Assembly (NCBI GenBank): GCA_014728115.1
Contig: WJME01000218.1
Span: forward strand, 1-64,000
DNA: 64,000 nucleotides
Origin: Candidatus Zhuqueibacterota bacterium
Lineage (GTDB): Bacteria > Zhuqueibacterota > Zhuqueibacteria > Residuimicrobiales > Oceaniaggregativiventaceae
Direction: 5' to 3'
The notes beneath the pieces are model-generated. The model was not told the DNA's origin, did no database searches, and saw nothing but the letters and a program-made list of their open reading frames with translations. The position numbers and the translations under genes were made by a program. Below are positions 1 to 8,942 of the stretch, piece after piece. How positions within the stretch are numbered: position 1 is the stretch's first letter; each line of letters opens with the position of its first letter.

Positions 1-44
1 AGTTTCTCAACGAGGGTTTGATAATTCTCTAACGCCTTTGCCAT
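1..44 (-). CDS. Partial gene running off the left edge (N-terminus only)
   Basis: A minus-strand ATG at 44-42 is preceded by a strong GAAAGGAGCTTC ribosome-binding site at the right spacing. The reading frame (MAKALENYQTLVEKL) stays open to the window edge. Only about 14 residues are visible, so no family can be assigned. It lies downstream of the thioredoxin gene on the same strand, with about 130 nt between them. Confidence 0.5.
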   Translation of the reverse strand, partial: MAKALENYQTLVEK

Positions 45-153
45 GAAGCTCCTTTCAAACTGGCGGGATAGTTCCTTGAACTATGTTAAATATAGAAAAA
101 ATATTACCAAATCAAAAGGTAAAAACTCGCCATGGCAAAAGGGGTTAGAGAAT
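24..153. repeat. Short imperfect inverted repeat flanking a gene start
   Basis: The minus-strand sequence 45-24, which covers the start codon and first codons of the edge gene, recurs on the plus strand at 131-153 with one substitution and one indel over 23 nt. The arms are about 85 nt apart. The plus-strand copy lies just past the stop of the thioredoxin gene. It could be a relic of an inverted duplication or a long hairpin in the leader of the edge gene. Confidence 0.5.
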
Positions 154-177
154 GAACCGGCCAAAGCGGCCACTTGA

Positions 178-561
178 TCAGAACCATCCAGTCAGTTTTG
201 ATTCTGGCTGAGGCCCTACCAGGAATTCCTTTATGGTTCCGCCTTCGATCATGACCACTGAAGGTGTGCCCATGATTCCGAATTTTCTGGCAGTCGCCAT
301 GTCTCTGGAAATATCTATTTTAAAAATATTGCGATGTTTCTTTTGCAATTTGTCGACAACCGGAGTCATGGGTCCGCATGCACGGCAAGACGGACTGAAA
401 AAATAGAACAAAGTTTTATGACCGGATTGGATGGCTTTGCCGGCCTGTCCATTCATCTCTGGTGCAGGTTTGCCTTTCTGCCTTTTCATTTTCCATACTA
501 TCGAGTACTGGAGAAGAAAAAATATGGCAATCATTCCGACGAGAATATATACAATAGTCAT
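178..561 (-). CDS. Membrane-anchored thioredoxin-like protein
   Basis: 127 residues. An N-terminal transmembrane segment (about residues 4-23) is followed by a basic stretch and a thioredoxin fold with a CRAC active site (C59, C62) and the usual TP cis-proline loop (GIMGTPSVV). The fold should face the periplasm or the cytoplasm depending on topology; the positive residues just after the helix favour a cytoplasmic domain. I chose the ATG at 561 because AAGGAGGAATC stands directly before it, although an in-frame ATG exists 7 codons upstream. The likely role is general thiol-disulfide exchange. It lies downstream of the MenA-like gene on the same strand. Confidence 0.8.
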   Translation of the reverse strand: MTIVYILVGMIAIFFLLQYSIVWKMKRQKGKPAPEMNGQAGKAIQSGHKTLFYFFSPSCRACGPMTPVVDKLQKKHRNIFKIDISRDMATARKFGIMGTPSVVMIEGGTIKEFLVGPQPESKLTGWF

Positions 562-696
562 GATTCCTCCTTGCTTTAGCACTTTGATGTTTTACTGTAT
601 AAAAGGATTCAAAGAGTGAGGGTGCCTTTGAGATCCGATTTTTATGGCGACAAGGGAAAAGAATCGTGATGACCTGATGGATTATCAACAGGGAGT

Positions 697-1629
697 TTAC
701 AGAATAAATACAAGGAACGATGATGCTGCATAAAGCACGGAGAACAAGAGGTGCAATTTTACGTTCGACTTTGCTGCTGCTTTGAGGGATTCGGGATCAT
801 CCGGGGTTTTGAGGACGTTTCGTGCCAGGGCAGGAAGAATAAGCAGATAGGGAATCCAGACAGCCCAAAATAGTTTTCCATAATCCATAAAAAACATGGA
901 TAACCAACCCATATTCAGGATGATCAAAATATGAACAAAGATAAAGAGATAGGCTGTAAACCGTGTGCCGACCCGGACAGCCACTCCCCATTTGCCTGCG
1001 TGTTCGTCAGCTTGTAAATCGATCAGTTGACCCAACAATAATATGGACAATGTGCTGAGACCTGTGGCCGGCATGGCCGCCAGGATAACCGGATGAAAAG
1101 CCACCCCCTGTCCGATCGCAGCGATGAGGATAGCCATGGGGCCAAATGCAAACCAGACAGAGATCTCTCCCCATCCCCTATAGGCTAGTTTGACCGGGGC
1201 AGCAGTATAATATTTGGCAAAAAAGGCGGACAAGATATAAAGTCCCCACAGGTGAGGCCAGAGATGGCCGGGCAACATCAATGTCAGCAGTACTGTAGCC
1301 AGGAGGGCGATGAGGAGACTGGCGCGTGCAATGGAGAGCATTTTGGATTGCAGTTGAGGATAATTCACCAGAATGCCTGATCCACCGCTAAATTCGTTTC
1401 TGTGGATATTGACGGTATCTGTGCCTTGAAGAGTGTCATATATGTCATTATAGACGTTTGTGGCAATGTGCAAAGTCAATCCCATAATCATCACCAAAAT
1501 GAACGTCAGGGGATTGAACGAATTGTTCAGGTGAGCAGCTAAAAAACTCCCGGCCAACAGTGGAGCGATAATCGAAGAAAGGAAACCGGCTCGAATCATT
1601 TGCGCAAAATTCGGCAATTCGTTGGACAT
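697..1629 (-). CDS. menA: UbiA-family polyprenyltransferase, MenA-like (menaquinone biosynthesis)
   Basis: 310 residues, strongly hydrophobic with about eight or nine helices, as in UbiA integral-membrane prenyltransferases. The first Asp-rich motif is NDIYD (residues 61-65). It is followed by the MenA-type stretch GTDT...SGGSGIL. The second motif region reads DLQADEHAGK then VAVRVG, matching the DxxxD...AGKxTLAVRLG pattern of 1,4-dihydroxy-2-naphthoate polyprenyltransferases. Such enzymes attach the prenyl tail to DHNA to give demethylmenaquinone. No other men genes are nearby, so another UbiA substrate is possible. Confidence 0.75.
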   Translation of the reverse strand: MSNELPNFAQMIRAGFLSSIIAPLLAGSFLAAHLNNSFNPLTFILVMIMGLTLHIATNVYNDIYDTLQGTDTVNIHRNEFSGGSGILVNYPQLQSKMLSIARASLLIALLATVLLTLMLPGHLWPHLWGLYILSAFFAKYYTAAPVKLAYRGWGEISVWFAFGPMAILIAAIGQGVAFHPVILAAMPATGLSTLSILLLGQLIDLQADEHAGKWGVAVRVGTRFTAYLFIFVHILIILNMGWLSMFFMDYGKLFWAVWIPYLLILPALARNVLKTPDDPESLKAAAKSNVKLHLLFSVLYAASSFLVFIL

Positions 1630-1681
1630 TTTTATCTCTTTTCTTGATTTTAATATAAATTACACTAAAATAATAGCACAG

Positions 1682-1728
1682 ATCACTCTTGTCCAAAATA
1701 GATTTTATAGACCCTTACAAGATAACCA
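1682..1728 (+). repeat. 47-bp intergenic repeat, copy 1
   Basis: These 47 bases match 45878-45924 at 46 of 47 positions in the same orientation. The element carries a short inverted pair TCTTGT...ACAAGA near its ends. It lies upstream of the MenA-like gene (minus strand). See copy 2 at 45878. Confidence 0.85.
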
Positions 1729-2129
1729 GAGATCGCAGTGGTTTGATATGTTATTCTAACCCGGTATTTATGGGATTAATTCCATATAGCGACATTGAAA
1801 TCTCAGTCTTTTCCTTCATTTTTGTAAGTTTGCTTTTAAAAACCAACATTTTTGTTCCGTGATGAATGGGGACTGGTCGAGGATATGAGTTCTGTAGCCT
1901 TGGGATGGCTAATGAAATAAAAATCATGCAATTGGTTGCGGTTCAGGTGTGTTGATAAAGAGCGTGCGCCGGGTGAAAGTTTCATTTCTGACTTTATTGT
2001 TCGTTTTGCTAAAAGATCATACATTTTTGTAGTATTTCTTGGATGCGGCTGGCCATGGTTGGTTTGTGTAATTTCTTGTTTTAAATGATTTTGCGTTGCT
2101 GTTTCTGGTTGTGTGTCATGTCTGAATTA
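1729..2129. other. Gene-free stretch upstream of glnA
   Basis: About 400 bases without a supportable gene. The only longer open frame (minus strand, 62 codons) has no ribosome-binding site and no recognisable motif. The region ends at the glnA promoter. A weak GCAA...TTGC dyad around 1927-1938 could be an activator site but is too short to call. Confidence 0.5.
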
Positions 2130-2145
2130 TGGCATGGGCTTTGCC
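2130..2145 (+). promoter_or_regulatory. Sigma-54 (RpoN) -24/-12 promoter of glnA
   Basis: The sequence TGGCATGGGCTTTGCC fits the RpoN consensus TGGCACGNNNNTTGCW, with GG and GC exactly 12 bases apart and one change in the -24 box. It lies 74 bases before the glnA start codon, leaving room for a leader of about 60 nt. Sigma-54 control of glnA under nitrogen limitation is well known (glnAp2 in enterics). No clear NtrC site was found by eye. Confidence 0.65.
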
Positions 2146-2218
2146 TTTGATGGGAAAAACATCATTCATCAGGCAAACCCTTTTTTGCCTGCCTTGCCGA
2201 CAATAAAGGAGGTTGTTC

Positions 2219-3631
2219 ATGACACCGAAAGAATTTTTCGAATTCGCCAAACGACACAATGCAGAGATGGTCGATTTAAAATTTACGGATTTACTGGGTT
2301 CCTGGCAGCACTGTACCTTCCCTGTCGAAACCTGGGATGAAGATACCTTTAAAGATGGGGTAGGGTTCGATGGGTCTTCTATTCGCGGATGGCAGGGTAT
2401 TCACATGTCTGATATGCTGGCTGTGCCCATTGCAGATTCTGCCGCATTGGATCCTTTTTTCAAAGAACCCACAGTCTCTGTGGTCGCAAATATCGTAGAT
2501 CCTGTCACAAAGGAATATTATAGCCGGGACCCGCGTTATGTAGCCATCAAAGGATTGGATTATTTAAAATCTTCCGGAATTGCCGATGCCTGTTTTATCG
2601 GTCCGGAACCTGAATTTTTTATATTCGACGAGATCCGTTTCGACCAGACCCAGAATATGGGATTTTATCAGATCGATTCGGTGGAAGGTGCCTGGAATAC
2701 GAATCGCATCGAAGAACCCAATCTCGGATATAAACCGAGTTACAAGGGCGGGTACTTTCCTGTCAGCCCGACCGATACGTATCACGATCTGCGTACCGAG
2801 ATGGTCAATGAAATGCGCAAGATCGGTATCGTGGTGGAAGCTCATCACCATGAAGTGGGTACCGGCGGGCAGGCCGAAATCGATATGAAGTTTACTGATT
2901 TGTTAAAGATGAGCGATCAGTTGATGTGGTATAAATACATCATCAAGAATGTCGCTCGTCGCAATGGCAAAACAGTTACCTTTATGCCAAAACCTATATT
3001 TGAAGATAACGGCAGCGGCATGCATACCCACTTGTCCCTATGGAAGAACGGAAAGCCTCTATTCGCTGGTGATGGATATGCCGGAATGAGTGATCTGGCT
3101 CTCCATGCTATCGGCGGCGTTCTTAAACATGCCGCTGCCATTCTTGCTTTTGCAGCACCGACTGCCAATTCTTATCGCCGGCTTGTGCCCGGATTCGAAG
3201 CTCCGGTCAATCTTGTCATGTCTGCACGGAACCGCTCGGCTGCCGTACGCATTCCCATGTATCATGGTAATCCCAAAGCCAAACGATTTGAATTCCGTTG
3301 TCCCGATCCCAGTGGCAATGGCTATCTCTCTTTCACCGCTTTGATGATGGCTGCCATCGATGGCATCCAAAACAAGATCGACCCGGGCGACCCCCTCGAT
3401 CGTGATATCTATGATATGACGAAAAATGAACTCGAAGCCTATCCCAAAGTCCCCGGAAACCTGAGTGAAGCCCTGGATGCTTTGGAATCGGATCATGAAT
3501 TCCTGAAAAAGGGCAATGTGTTTACTGATGATCTCATCGAGGCGTGGATCGATTACAAGCGTACCAATGAGCTGGACGAACTGGCGCTTCGACCGCATCC
3601 CTATGAATTCTTTTTGTACTATGATAATTAG
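2219..3631 (+). CDS. glnA: Type I glutamine synthetase
   Basis: 470 residues, the usual length for GlnA. It makes glutamine from glutamate, ammonia and ATP as a cytoplasmic dodecamer. Visible family motifs include [24 protein letters not shown], the long [13 protein letters not shown] stretch and [10 protein letters not shown]. The C-terminal RDIYDM region matches the loop carrying the adenylylated tyrosine of GSI-beta enzymes, so covalent control is possible. The ATG at 2219 is chosen over an in-frame TTG 6 bases upstream because AAAGGAGG stands 7 bases before it. It is monocistronic, with a sigma-54 promoter before it and a terminator after it. Confidence 0.97.
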   Translation: MTPKEFFEFAKRHNAEMVDLKFTDLLGSWQHCTFPVETWDEDTFKDGVGFDGSSIRGWQGIHMSDMLAVPIADSAALDPFFKEPTVSVVANIVDPVTKEYYSRDPRYVAIKGLDYLKSSGIADACFIGPEPEFFIFDEIRFDQTQNMGFYQIDSVEGAWNTNRIEEPNLGYKPSYKGGYFPVSPTDTYHDLRTEMVNEMRKIGIVVEAHHHEVGTGGQAEIDMKFTDLLKMSDQLMWYKYIIKNVARRNGKTVTFMPKPIFEDNGSGMHTHLSLWKNGKPLFAGDGYAGMSDLALHAIGGVLKHAAAILAFAAPTANSYRRLVPGFEAPVNLVMSARNRSAAVRIPMYHGNPKAKRFEFRCPDPSGNGYLSFTALMMAAIDGIQNKIDPGDPLDRDIYDMTKNELEAYPKVPGNLSEALDALESDHEFLKKGNVFTDDLIEAWIDYKRTNELDELALRPHPYEFFLYYDN

Positions 3632-3676
3632 AACAGTATAACAACTACAAAATCTCTCCCTTCTCCATTGATGCTT

Positions 3677-3708
3677 ATGCGGCCCCTCTTGCGGGTCGCA
3701 TTTTTTTT
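3677..3708 (+). terminator. Rho-independent terminator of glnA
   Basis: A 9-bp stem (ATGCGGCCC with GGGTCGCAT, one G-U pair) and a 7-nt loop are followed by eight T residues, 45 bases after the glnA stop codon. Confidence 0.85.
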
Positions 3709-3714
3709 GGGGAT

Positions 3715-3753
3715 AAAAAAAGCCTCTGTCAAGGGAATTTTGACAGAGGCTTT
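3715..3753 (-). terminator. Rho-independent terminator of the minus-strand ATPase gene
   Basis: A perfect 14-bp stem (3719-3732 with 3740-3753) and a 7-nt loop. Read on the minus strand, the stem is followed by a run of T residues (A-run at 3715-3720 on the plus strand), so it serves the gene ending at 3847. Together with the glnA terminator it separates two convergent genes. Confidence 0.8.
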
Positions 3754-3846
3754 GACCGAGGAGGAGGTCGGACAAGGAATTGGTTAAAACGGCATCTACA
3801 CACATCTACCTTTGTGTTATTATCTATGACAAAAATATAAAGAGTT

Positions 3847-6297
3847 TTATTCCTGTGGCCCCTTTTTTTTATGTAAAGAGAGCAAAGCTCTGAGTTCTTG
3901 TAAGGAAAGGTCTTTAATCAGAGCCAATTTCCTTCGCTCTTGCGCCGAAAGGTTTGTAGGCGTGGCCATTTCCAAGAGATCTGCCAACAGGTTCCATTCC
4001 GGTTCTGGTTGTTTGTATTGGGGTGAGAGATGGTCCAGATCGATTTCCAAAGGTGTATGAAATTGAGATTCTTGGTCCATTAACCAGGGGGTTCGGCGCA
4101 ACTGTCTTACAAAGGCGGCGGGAAATGCAGCACTTTTTTTGTGAATATCCAGCCAGGCATATTCACCCATAAACTCCTTTTCATACAGATTTATCATTTC
4201 CAGCAACATGTTCCACAAGAGTACACTTTTTGATGACGTAACCGATTCCAGAAATGAATTCAGTCCGTCCAGCTGATAATCATGAATATAAAGTTCTCTG
4301 TCGATAACCCACTTGCCCTCTCTCAGGTCTCTCTTTTCGCTATCAGAAAGATCGCTCTTGACAGATATTCTGCGTGGAAGACGGCGTAAACCCAGGTTGT
4401 GCAAAAAAGGGAGCAATTTATCCTGAGAAAACCGCTCCAACAGTCGCTGTTTCACAAACCAACGATCCATGTCTTGAAAATAACTCTTGAGAGTCTCAGT
4501 GGGCCAGTATATCTTATCCGGATACTGTAATAATGTTCCCTCTTTGGGGTGATGCGCTGCAACAAGAGCAAATTCGGATATTCGTTTGGCCAAAACCGTT
4601 TGTTGTTGGCTCCCAAGGCCTGTGTACAGATCAAGCAGTTGCTGTATATCTTTTTCATATTTTTGCCACTGAATCCTCTTTGGCTCTCCATAGTTCCGCA
4701 ATAAAAGATTGAGTTCAGCCATGGTGTCGGGTTCATTCAATCCCAATCTTTGCAAAAAATGACGACTTTTGGAATCCCTGCATATCGATCGTTTGATGAT
4801 GGGTAGAGACGTGGCTCTTTTGGGTGGGGGCAAATAGCATTTGATCTCATTTTCGGCCTGATTCAGGTGCACATGCCGCCCATCTTCCAGTCGCAGGATG
4901 GGCAGATATCTGAACAAGGGCATGGCCGAACGGCTGGACTTGTGCCATAACTCGGGCCGTTTGAACAGATATCTGTACAGTTTTATGAGCCATCCATCCG
5001 GTTGCTCCTGAATAAACGACAGATCTATTTGGGTCAATAATGTTTCCGGATTTTGCCATTCGAGTCCCATATCCGGCAGTGCCGAACGGATTCGGGAAGA
5101 GCTGCAGAGCAGGGGGTGCAGCCACCCTTGCTTGTTGAGGTGAGACAAACGGTTTGCATCAAAGAGCTCGATCAATTCCCTATCCTGACCGGCAATCAGA
5201 TCTTTTGGCAGATGCAAGTTTTGATTTTCATCCGGCAGCAGCGCATTTTCCTTCAAGGCTTTGATCAGGGCTTTATAAAAGAGACGATAGACAGCGTCCT
5301 GATCTGCTTTGGATTTATCTACGGGCAAGACATCCAGATGGAGCGGATCATAATGCCCCTTGTGAGTCAGTTCACCGAGCTTGTTGTCCAAAAGGTCGGC
5401 GCTCGCTTTTACTATTTTTTCGTTGATCGACTCGTGCAGAGGAATCTGTTCGCGGTTCGGGGTCGTGCGGTAATCTCCATGCAATGAAAACGGCAAAGGA
5501 TTGTGCTTTTCAGTGGGCAAAAATACACACCATTTTGCATCGGGATCAGCACAGAGTTTGTCCTGCTTTAAGCGAAATGCAAGACTATAGCCGACATCTG
5601 TTTCGTCAGGCAACCTGAGTGAATTTTCCAGCATTAAAAACCGATAGCTTTTCTGTGAATCGTGAATCGATTTGATTGTCAGGGTGGGGTCCGGAGAATG
5701 GGACTCGATCTGCCACTCGCTCCCCTGGGTTTTGGTTTGCCAGGTGAGGGTTGTAATATGATTTAAAAATAGCATCACATGAGGAGTCAGATTGTGCAAT
5801 TGCTGATCAATCAGCTCGTAAATGTCTTCTTTTGATCTGAATTCATGATCAAAAGGAAACGAAAAGATTGTCCCTGACTCGGCCAACTCTGGTGAATCCA
5901 GTTCCACCGGCAAAACAAAATCGCGGATGTTAAAATGAAACGATCCCGAATGGATTTGCGGCGACCGGCTGATGGCATAGACGGACTTGAATCCCACGCC
6001 GAACTTGCCGATCTGATTCAGGTTCTTGTCTTTTGTGGTCACGCCTATTGATGTTATCGCCTCAACATCATTTATGTCGAACGGACGACCATCATGTATA
6101 CATTCCAGTCTGTGGTTTAAAAGCTTGAAATGGATGTTCGATGCCCCGGCATCGTCTGCGTTTTGAATCAATTCATAGATAAAATGCGCGGGATTCTCAT
6201 AATTGCCGACAAGCAGATCTTTGAACCGGAATCGATTCTCTTTCAAGGCGTTTAAAAATTGTTGACGTTTTTGACTCAGTTCCTGCAGAGATTGCAT
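3847..6297 (-). CDS. Sacsin/HSP90-type GHKL ATPase protein of unknown role
   Basis: 816 residues. The first ~200 residues are a GHKL ATPase domain of the sacsin type. The N-box is ELIQNADDA (42-50), followed by DGRPF, the SIGVTTK motif and the glycine-rich lid GKFGVGFKSVY (97-107). The remaining ~600 residues are helical in character and match no family I recognise. Proteins of this class often occur as solitary genes or in defence islands, where the ATPase acts as a sensor or clamp, but no nuclease or other defence gene lies next to it. The ATG at 6297 is chosen because AGAAGGAG precedes it; an upstream in-frame start lacks a site. It has its own terminator, so it is a single-gene unit. Confidence 0.75.
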   Translation of the reverse strand: MQSLQELSQKRQQFLNALKENRFRFKDLLVGNYENPAHFIYELIQNADDAGASNIHFKLLNHRLECIHDGRPFDINDVEAITSIGVTTKDKNLNQIGKFGVGFKSVYAISRSPQIHSGSFHFNIRDFVLPVELDSPELAESGTIFSFPFDHEFRSKEDIYELIDQQLHNLTPHVMLFLNHITTLTWQTKTQGSEWQIESHSPDPTLTIKSIHDSQKSYRFLMLENSLRLPDETDVGYSLAFRLKQDKLCADPDAKWCVFLPTEKHNPLPFSLHGDYRTTPNREQIPLHESINEKIVKASADLLDNKLGELTHKGHYDPLHLDVLPVDKSKADQDAVYRLFYKALIKALKENALLPDENQNLHLPKDLIAGQDRELIELFDANRLSHLNKQGWLHPLLCSSSRIRSALPDMGLEWQNPETLLTQIDLSFIQEQPDGWLIKLYRYLFKRPELWHKSSRSAMPLFRYLPILRLEDGRHVHLNQAENEIKCYLPPPKRATSLPIIKRSICRDSKSRHFLQRLGLNEPDTMAELNLLLRNYGEPKRIQWQKYEKDIQQLLDLYTGLGSQQQTVLAKRISEFALVAAHHPKEGTLLQYPDKIYWPTETLKSYFQDMDRWFVKQRLLERFSQDKLLPFLHNLGLRRLPRRISVKSDLSDSEKRDLREGKWVIDRELYIHDYQLDGLNSFLESVTSSKSVLLWNMLLEMINLYEKEFMGEYAWLDIHKKSAAFPAAFVRQLRRTPWLMDQESQFHTPLEIDLDHLSPQYKQPEPEWNLLADLLEMATPTNLSAQERRKLALIKDLSLQELRALLSLHKKKGPQE

Positions 6298-6496
6298 CCG
6301 TTTGCTCCTTCTGCACAAGATAATCATATTTTAAGGGGAAATCCATGAAAATTCGCTGGTTCAGATAAGGTCTGTCAGAATTGTCGTGGGACGATCTGAT
6401 ACCGACCAGATGTGGCAAAAAAGCATTGCTTTTAAATTTTAGATCTGTACATTGTAGTGATTATCTCTCTGTGAATCCATTTCAGGAGCAAATATC

Positions 6497-7603
6497 ATGA
6501 GCAAACGATCAAAAATATGGGGATTGTTGCTCCTTTTTTGTTTGATTCTTACCTTTTTCAGTACCATTGAAACCTATCTGAATTATCAGGCTCAAAATAT
6601 AGAAACTTCTTTTTGGGTACAACTCTTTTGGAGTTTTTCCAATTGGGCGCCCTGGTTTTTGTTCATGCCGCTTATTTACTCTTTGACCCGACTCATATTG
6701 TACAGGTGGCAACTTTATCGATCGATTCCGGTCATGTTGATCCTGGGGATTTTTATTACGGCTGCGAAAATTATCATCTATTATATCATGTCCCTTCCTT
6801 TGCGTTCCAATATTACGCCGACTTTTTTCTTTACCAATATTGGTGATGTGATCATTGTCAACTTTCTTGGTAATTATCTGGTCTATTGTTTCATTGTCGT
6901 TTTGAGTTTTGCGGTCCAATATTATATCGATACGAGGAAAAAGGAAGTGCGGACACTGCAACTCGAATCCCAGTTGACAAAATCGCAACTACAGTTACTA
7001 AAGATGCAACTAGAACCCCACTTTTTGTTCAACACTCTGAACAGTATTTCTGCTCTGATTCATAAAGATGTAAATCTCGCAGATGCCATGGTCACGAAAT
7101 TGAGCGACTTTTTACGCATCACCCTTGACAGTTCGGATGAACAAGAGGTGTTGTTGAGTGAAGAGGTCAATTTTCTCAAGAATTATCTCGATATTGAAAA
7201 AGTGCGTTTTCAAGAACGACTCATCGTTCATATTGATATCGAAGCCATCGCCTTGAAGGTTTCTGTGCCCAATCTGATTTTGCAACCGCTTGTCGAAAAT
7301 GCCATAAAATATGGCATCGCTCCATTCTCAAGAGCAGGGACAATCCGGATCACCGGACGCCTGGAAGATCAGGTACTCGTTCTCAAGGTCAGCGACGATG
7401 GGCCCGGACTATTGGCAGATCCAGAGGAGGTCTTACAAAAGGGGATCGGTCTAAAAAACACCAAAGAACGGCTCGAACAACTTTATGGCGAAAAACAAAA
7501 GTTCGAACTGATCAATCGCACACAAGGCGGATTACTGGTGCGGCTCGAAATCCCTACAAAGACTATCGCAACTGATAAGGAGAAAGAGATTGCAACCGTC
7601 TGA
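6497..7603 (+). CDS. LytS/YehU-type sensor histidine kinase
   Basis: 368 residues. Four transmembrane helices (about residues 8-150) without a large periplasmic domain are followed by a short coiled coil. The His_kinase domain has the phospho-acceptor motif LEPHFLFNTLN (His175). A HATPase domain has the N-box (PLVENAIKYG), DDGPG and GIGLKNTKERL. The signal is probably sensed in or near the inner membrane. The kinase overlaps the downstream LytTR regulator by 14 bases, which marks them as cognate partners. Together they open the long block of secretion and polysaccharide genes. Confidence 0.92.
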   Translation: MSKRSKIWGLLLLFCLILTFFSTIETYLNYQAQNIETSFWVQLFWSFSNWAPWFLFMPLIYSLTRLILYRWQLYRSIPVMLILGIFITAAKIIIYYIMSLPLRSNITPTFFFTNIGDVIIVNFLGNYLVYCFIVVLSFAVQYYIDTRKKEVRTLQLESQLTKSQLQLLKMQLEPHFLFNTLNSISALIHKDVNLADAMVTKLSDFLRITLDSSDEQEVLLSEEVNFLKNYLDIEKVRFQERLIVHIDIEAIALKVSVPNLILQPLVENAIKYGIAPFSRAGTIRITGRLEDQVLVLKVSDDGPGLLADPEEVLQKGIGLKNTKERLEQLYGEKQKFELINRTQGGLLVRLEIPTKTIATDKEKEIATV

Positions 7604-8360
7604 TCCCATCAACGTCCTGATTGTGGATGACGAAAAATTATCCAGGGAAAAGATTCGTTCGTTTTTAGAGGCAAACCCTGGTTTTAAAATCCTCGGCGAA
7701 TGTGGCAATGGTGTGCAGGCCATAGACTTTATTCTCAACCACAACATAGATCTGGTGCTGTTGGATATTCAGATGCCGGATTTGAATGGGTTTGGCGTTA
7801 TTGAAGAGTTGGGGTCCACGGCTTTACCGCACGTCATATTCATCACGGCCCACGATGAATTTGCCATCAAAGCCTTTGAGGTCAATGCGATCGATTATTT
7901 GCTCAAGCCCTTTGATAAGCAACGATTTGACAAAGCCCTTGAACGCGCTAAAACAACCCTCAAAAATTCTGCCCAGATGGCATTGACTGACAAAATCGAC
8001 CATCTTTTAGAATCGATCCGGGAAAAACAACCCTTTGTGAATCGTTTTGTGATAAAATCCTCTGGCCGCATTTATTTCCTCAAGGCAGAACAGATCGACT
8101 GGGTTGAAGCTGCCGGCAATTATGTCATTTTTCATGCCGGCAAAGACGAACATCTTTACAGAGAAACCCTCAAGAGCTTGGAACAGAAACTCGATCCTGA
8201 AAAATTCATACGGATCCATCGATCCCGGATCGTCAATATCGACAGAATCAAAGAACTTCAACCCTGGTCACATGGCGATTATCTGATTATTTTGAAAGAT
8301 GGTACGGATTTGTTACTCAGCCGCAATTATAAAGAGAATTTGACAAATCTGGTGGAATAG
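7590..8360 (+). CDS. LytTR-family response regulator
   Basis: 256 residues. The receiver domain (about 8-122) has acidic pocket D13-D14, phospho-acceptor D59, a conserved Thr in FITAH and Lys in LLKPFD. A LytTR DNA-binding domain follows (about 150-256, with WVEAAGNYV and FIRIHRSRIVNIDRI). The start is TTG at 7590 with AAGGAGA ahead of it, inside the 3-prime end of the kinase gene, so translation is probably coupled. LytTR regulators bind paired direct repeats. The nearest likely target is the gene block just downstream. Confidence 0.92.
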   Translation: MQPSDPINVLIVDDEKLSREKIRSFLEANPGFKILGECGNGVQAIDFILNHNIDLVLLDIQMPDLNGFGVIEELGSTALPHVIFITAHDEFAIKAFEVNAIDYLLKPFDKQRFDKALERAKTTLKNSAQMALTDKIDHLLESIREKQPFVNRFVIKSSGRIYFLKAEQIDWVEAAGNYVIFHAGKDEHLYRETLKSLEQKLDPEKFIRIHRSRIVNIDRIKELQPWSHGDYLIILKDGTDLLLSRNYKENLTNLVE

Positions 8361-8531
8361 GCCGTCCTGTTCATCCCTCAATGAATCCCATTCGTACCAC
8401 CCTGGTTGGTCTTGTCACATCTTGATTGAACCTTTTCCCCATATTTAGTTTCTTTCAAAGAGTGAGAGAGACTCATCCCTATTATCATCCCTCGAGAGTT
8501 TGAAAAAACATAAATAACGGGCGAGCGTAAT

Positions 8532-8909
8532 TTGAAAGTCTTAAAAGCCTTAATTGTTGATGATGAACCTTTGGCGAGAGAACGAATTCGTGATCTTTTG
8601 CAAAGGGATAAAGCCATTCAAATTATAGGCGAATACGCTAGCGGTAAGGAGGCATCCCGGGCGATTGTTTCTGATATGCCGGATATCGTTTTTATGGACA
8701 TCCAAATACCGGATCTGGACGGTTTTCAGGTTCTCGATCAGATCAGACCTCATTGTACTCCCTTTATCATTTTCGTTACGGCATACAAGCGCTATATCGA
8801 ACAAAAATTACATGAACCCTCTTGTGCATATCTTTTAAAGCCTTTTGACAATCAGAGATTCGAGTTTGTTCTGACCCGAGCCAAGGAAAAAATTTTTCAA
8901 AATATCTAA
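8532..8909 (+). CDS. Receiver-only response regulator (LytTR-type receiver without output domain)
   Basis: 125 residues that form a complete receiver: D10-D11, phospho-acceptor D56, the Thr of FVTAY and LLKPFD. It closely resembles the receiver of the upstream LytTR regulator, sharing VDDExLxRExIR, DIQxPDLxGF and the LLKPFDxQRF stretch. It ends with no LytTR domain, and only 33 bases separate it from the TonB receptor gene. It could be a phosphate sink, a competing acceptor for the LytS kinase or a partner-binding output. The start is TTG with a weak site, so the exact N-terminus is uncertain. Confidence 0.85.
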   Translation: MKVLKALIVDDEPLARERIRDLLQRDKAIQIIGEYASGKEASRAIVSDMPDIVFMDIQIPDLDGFQVLDQIRPHCTPFIIFVTAYKRYIEQKLHEPSCAYLLKPFDNQRFEFVLTRAKEKIFQNI

Positions 8910-8942
8910 GATGTATATCAGGCCATTATTTTTGGAGGTCAT

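Noticed and set aside
1836-2024. 62-codon minus-strand frame upstream of glnA
   Set aside because: No ribosome-binding site and no recognisable motif; treated as intergenic.
3059-3805. 248-codon open frame antisense to glnA and its terminators
   Set aside because: It runs through two terminators and mirrors conserved glnA codons; no independent support.
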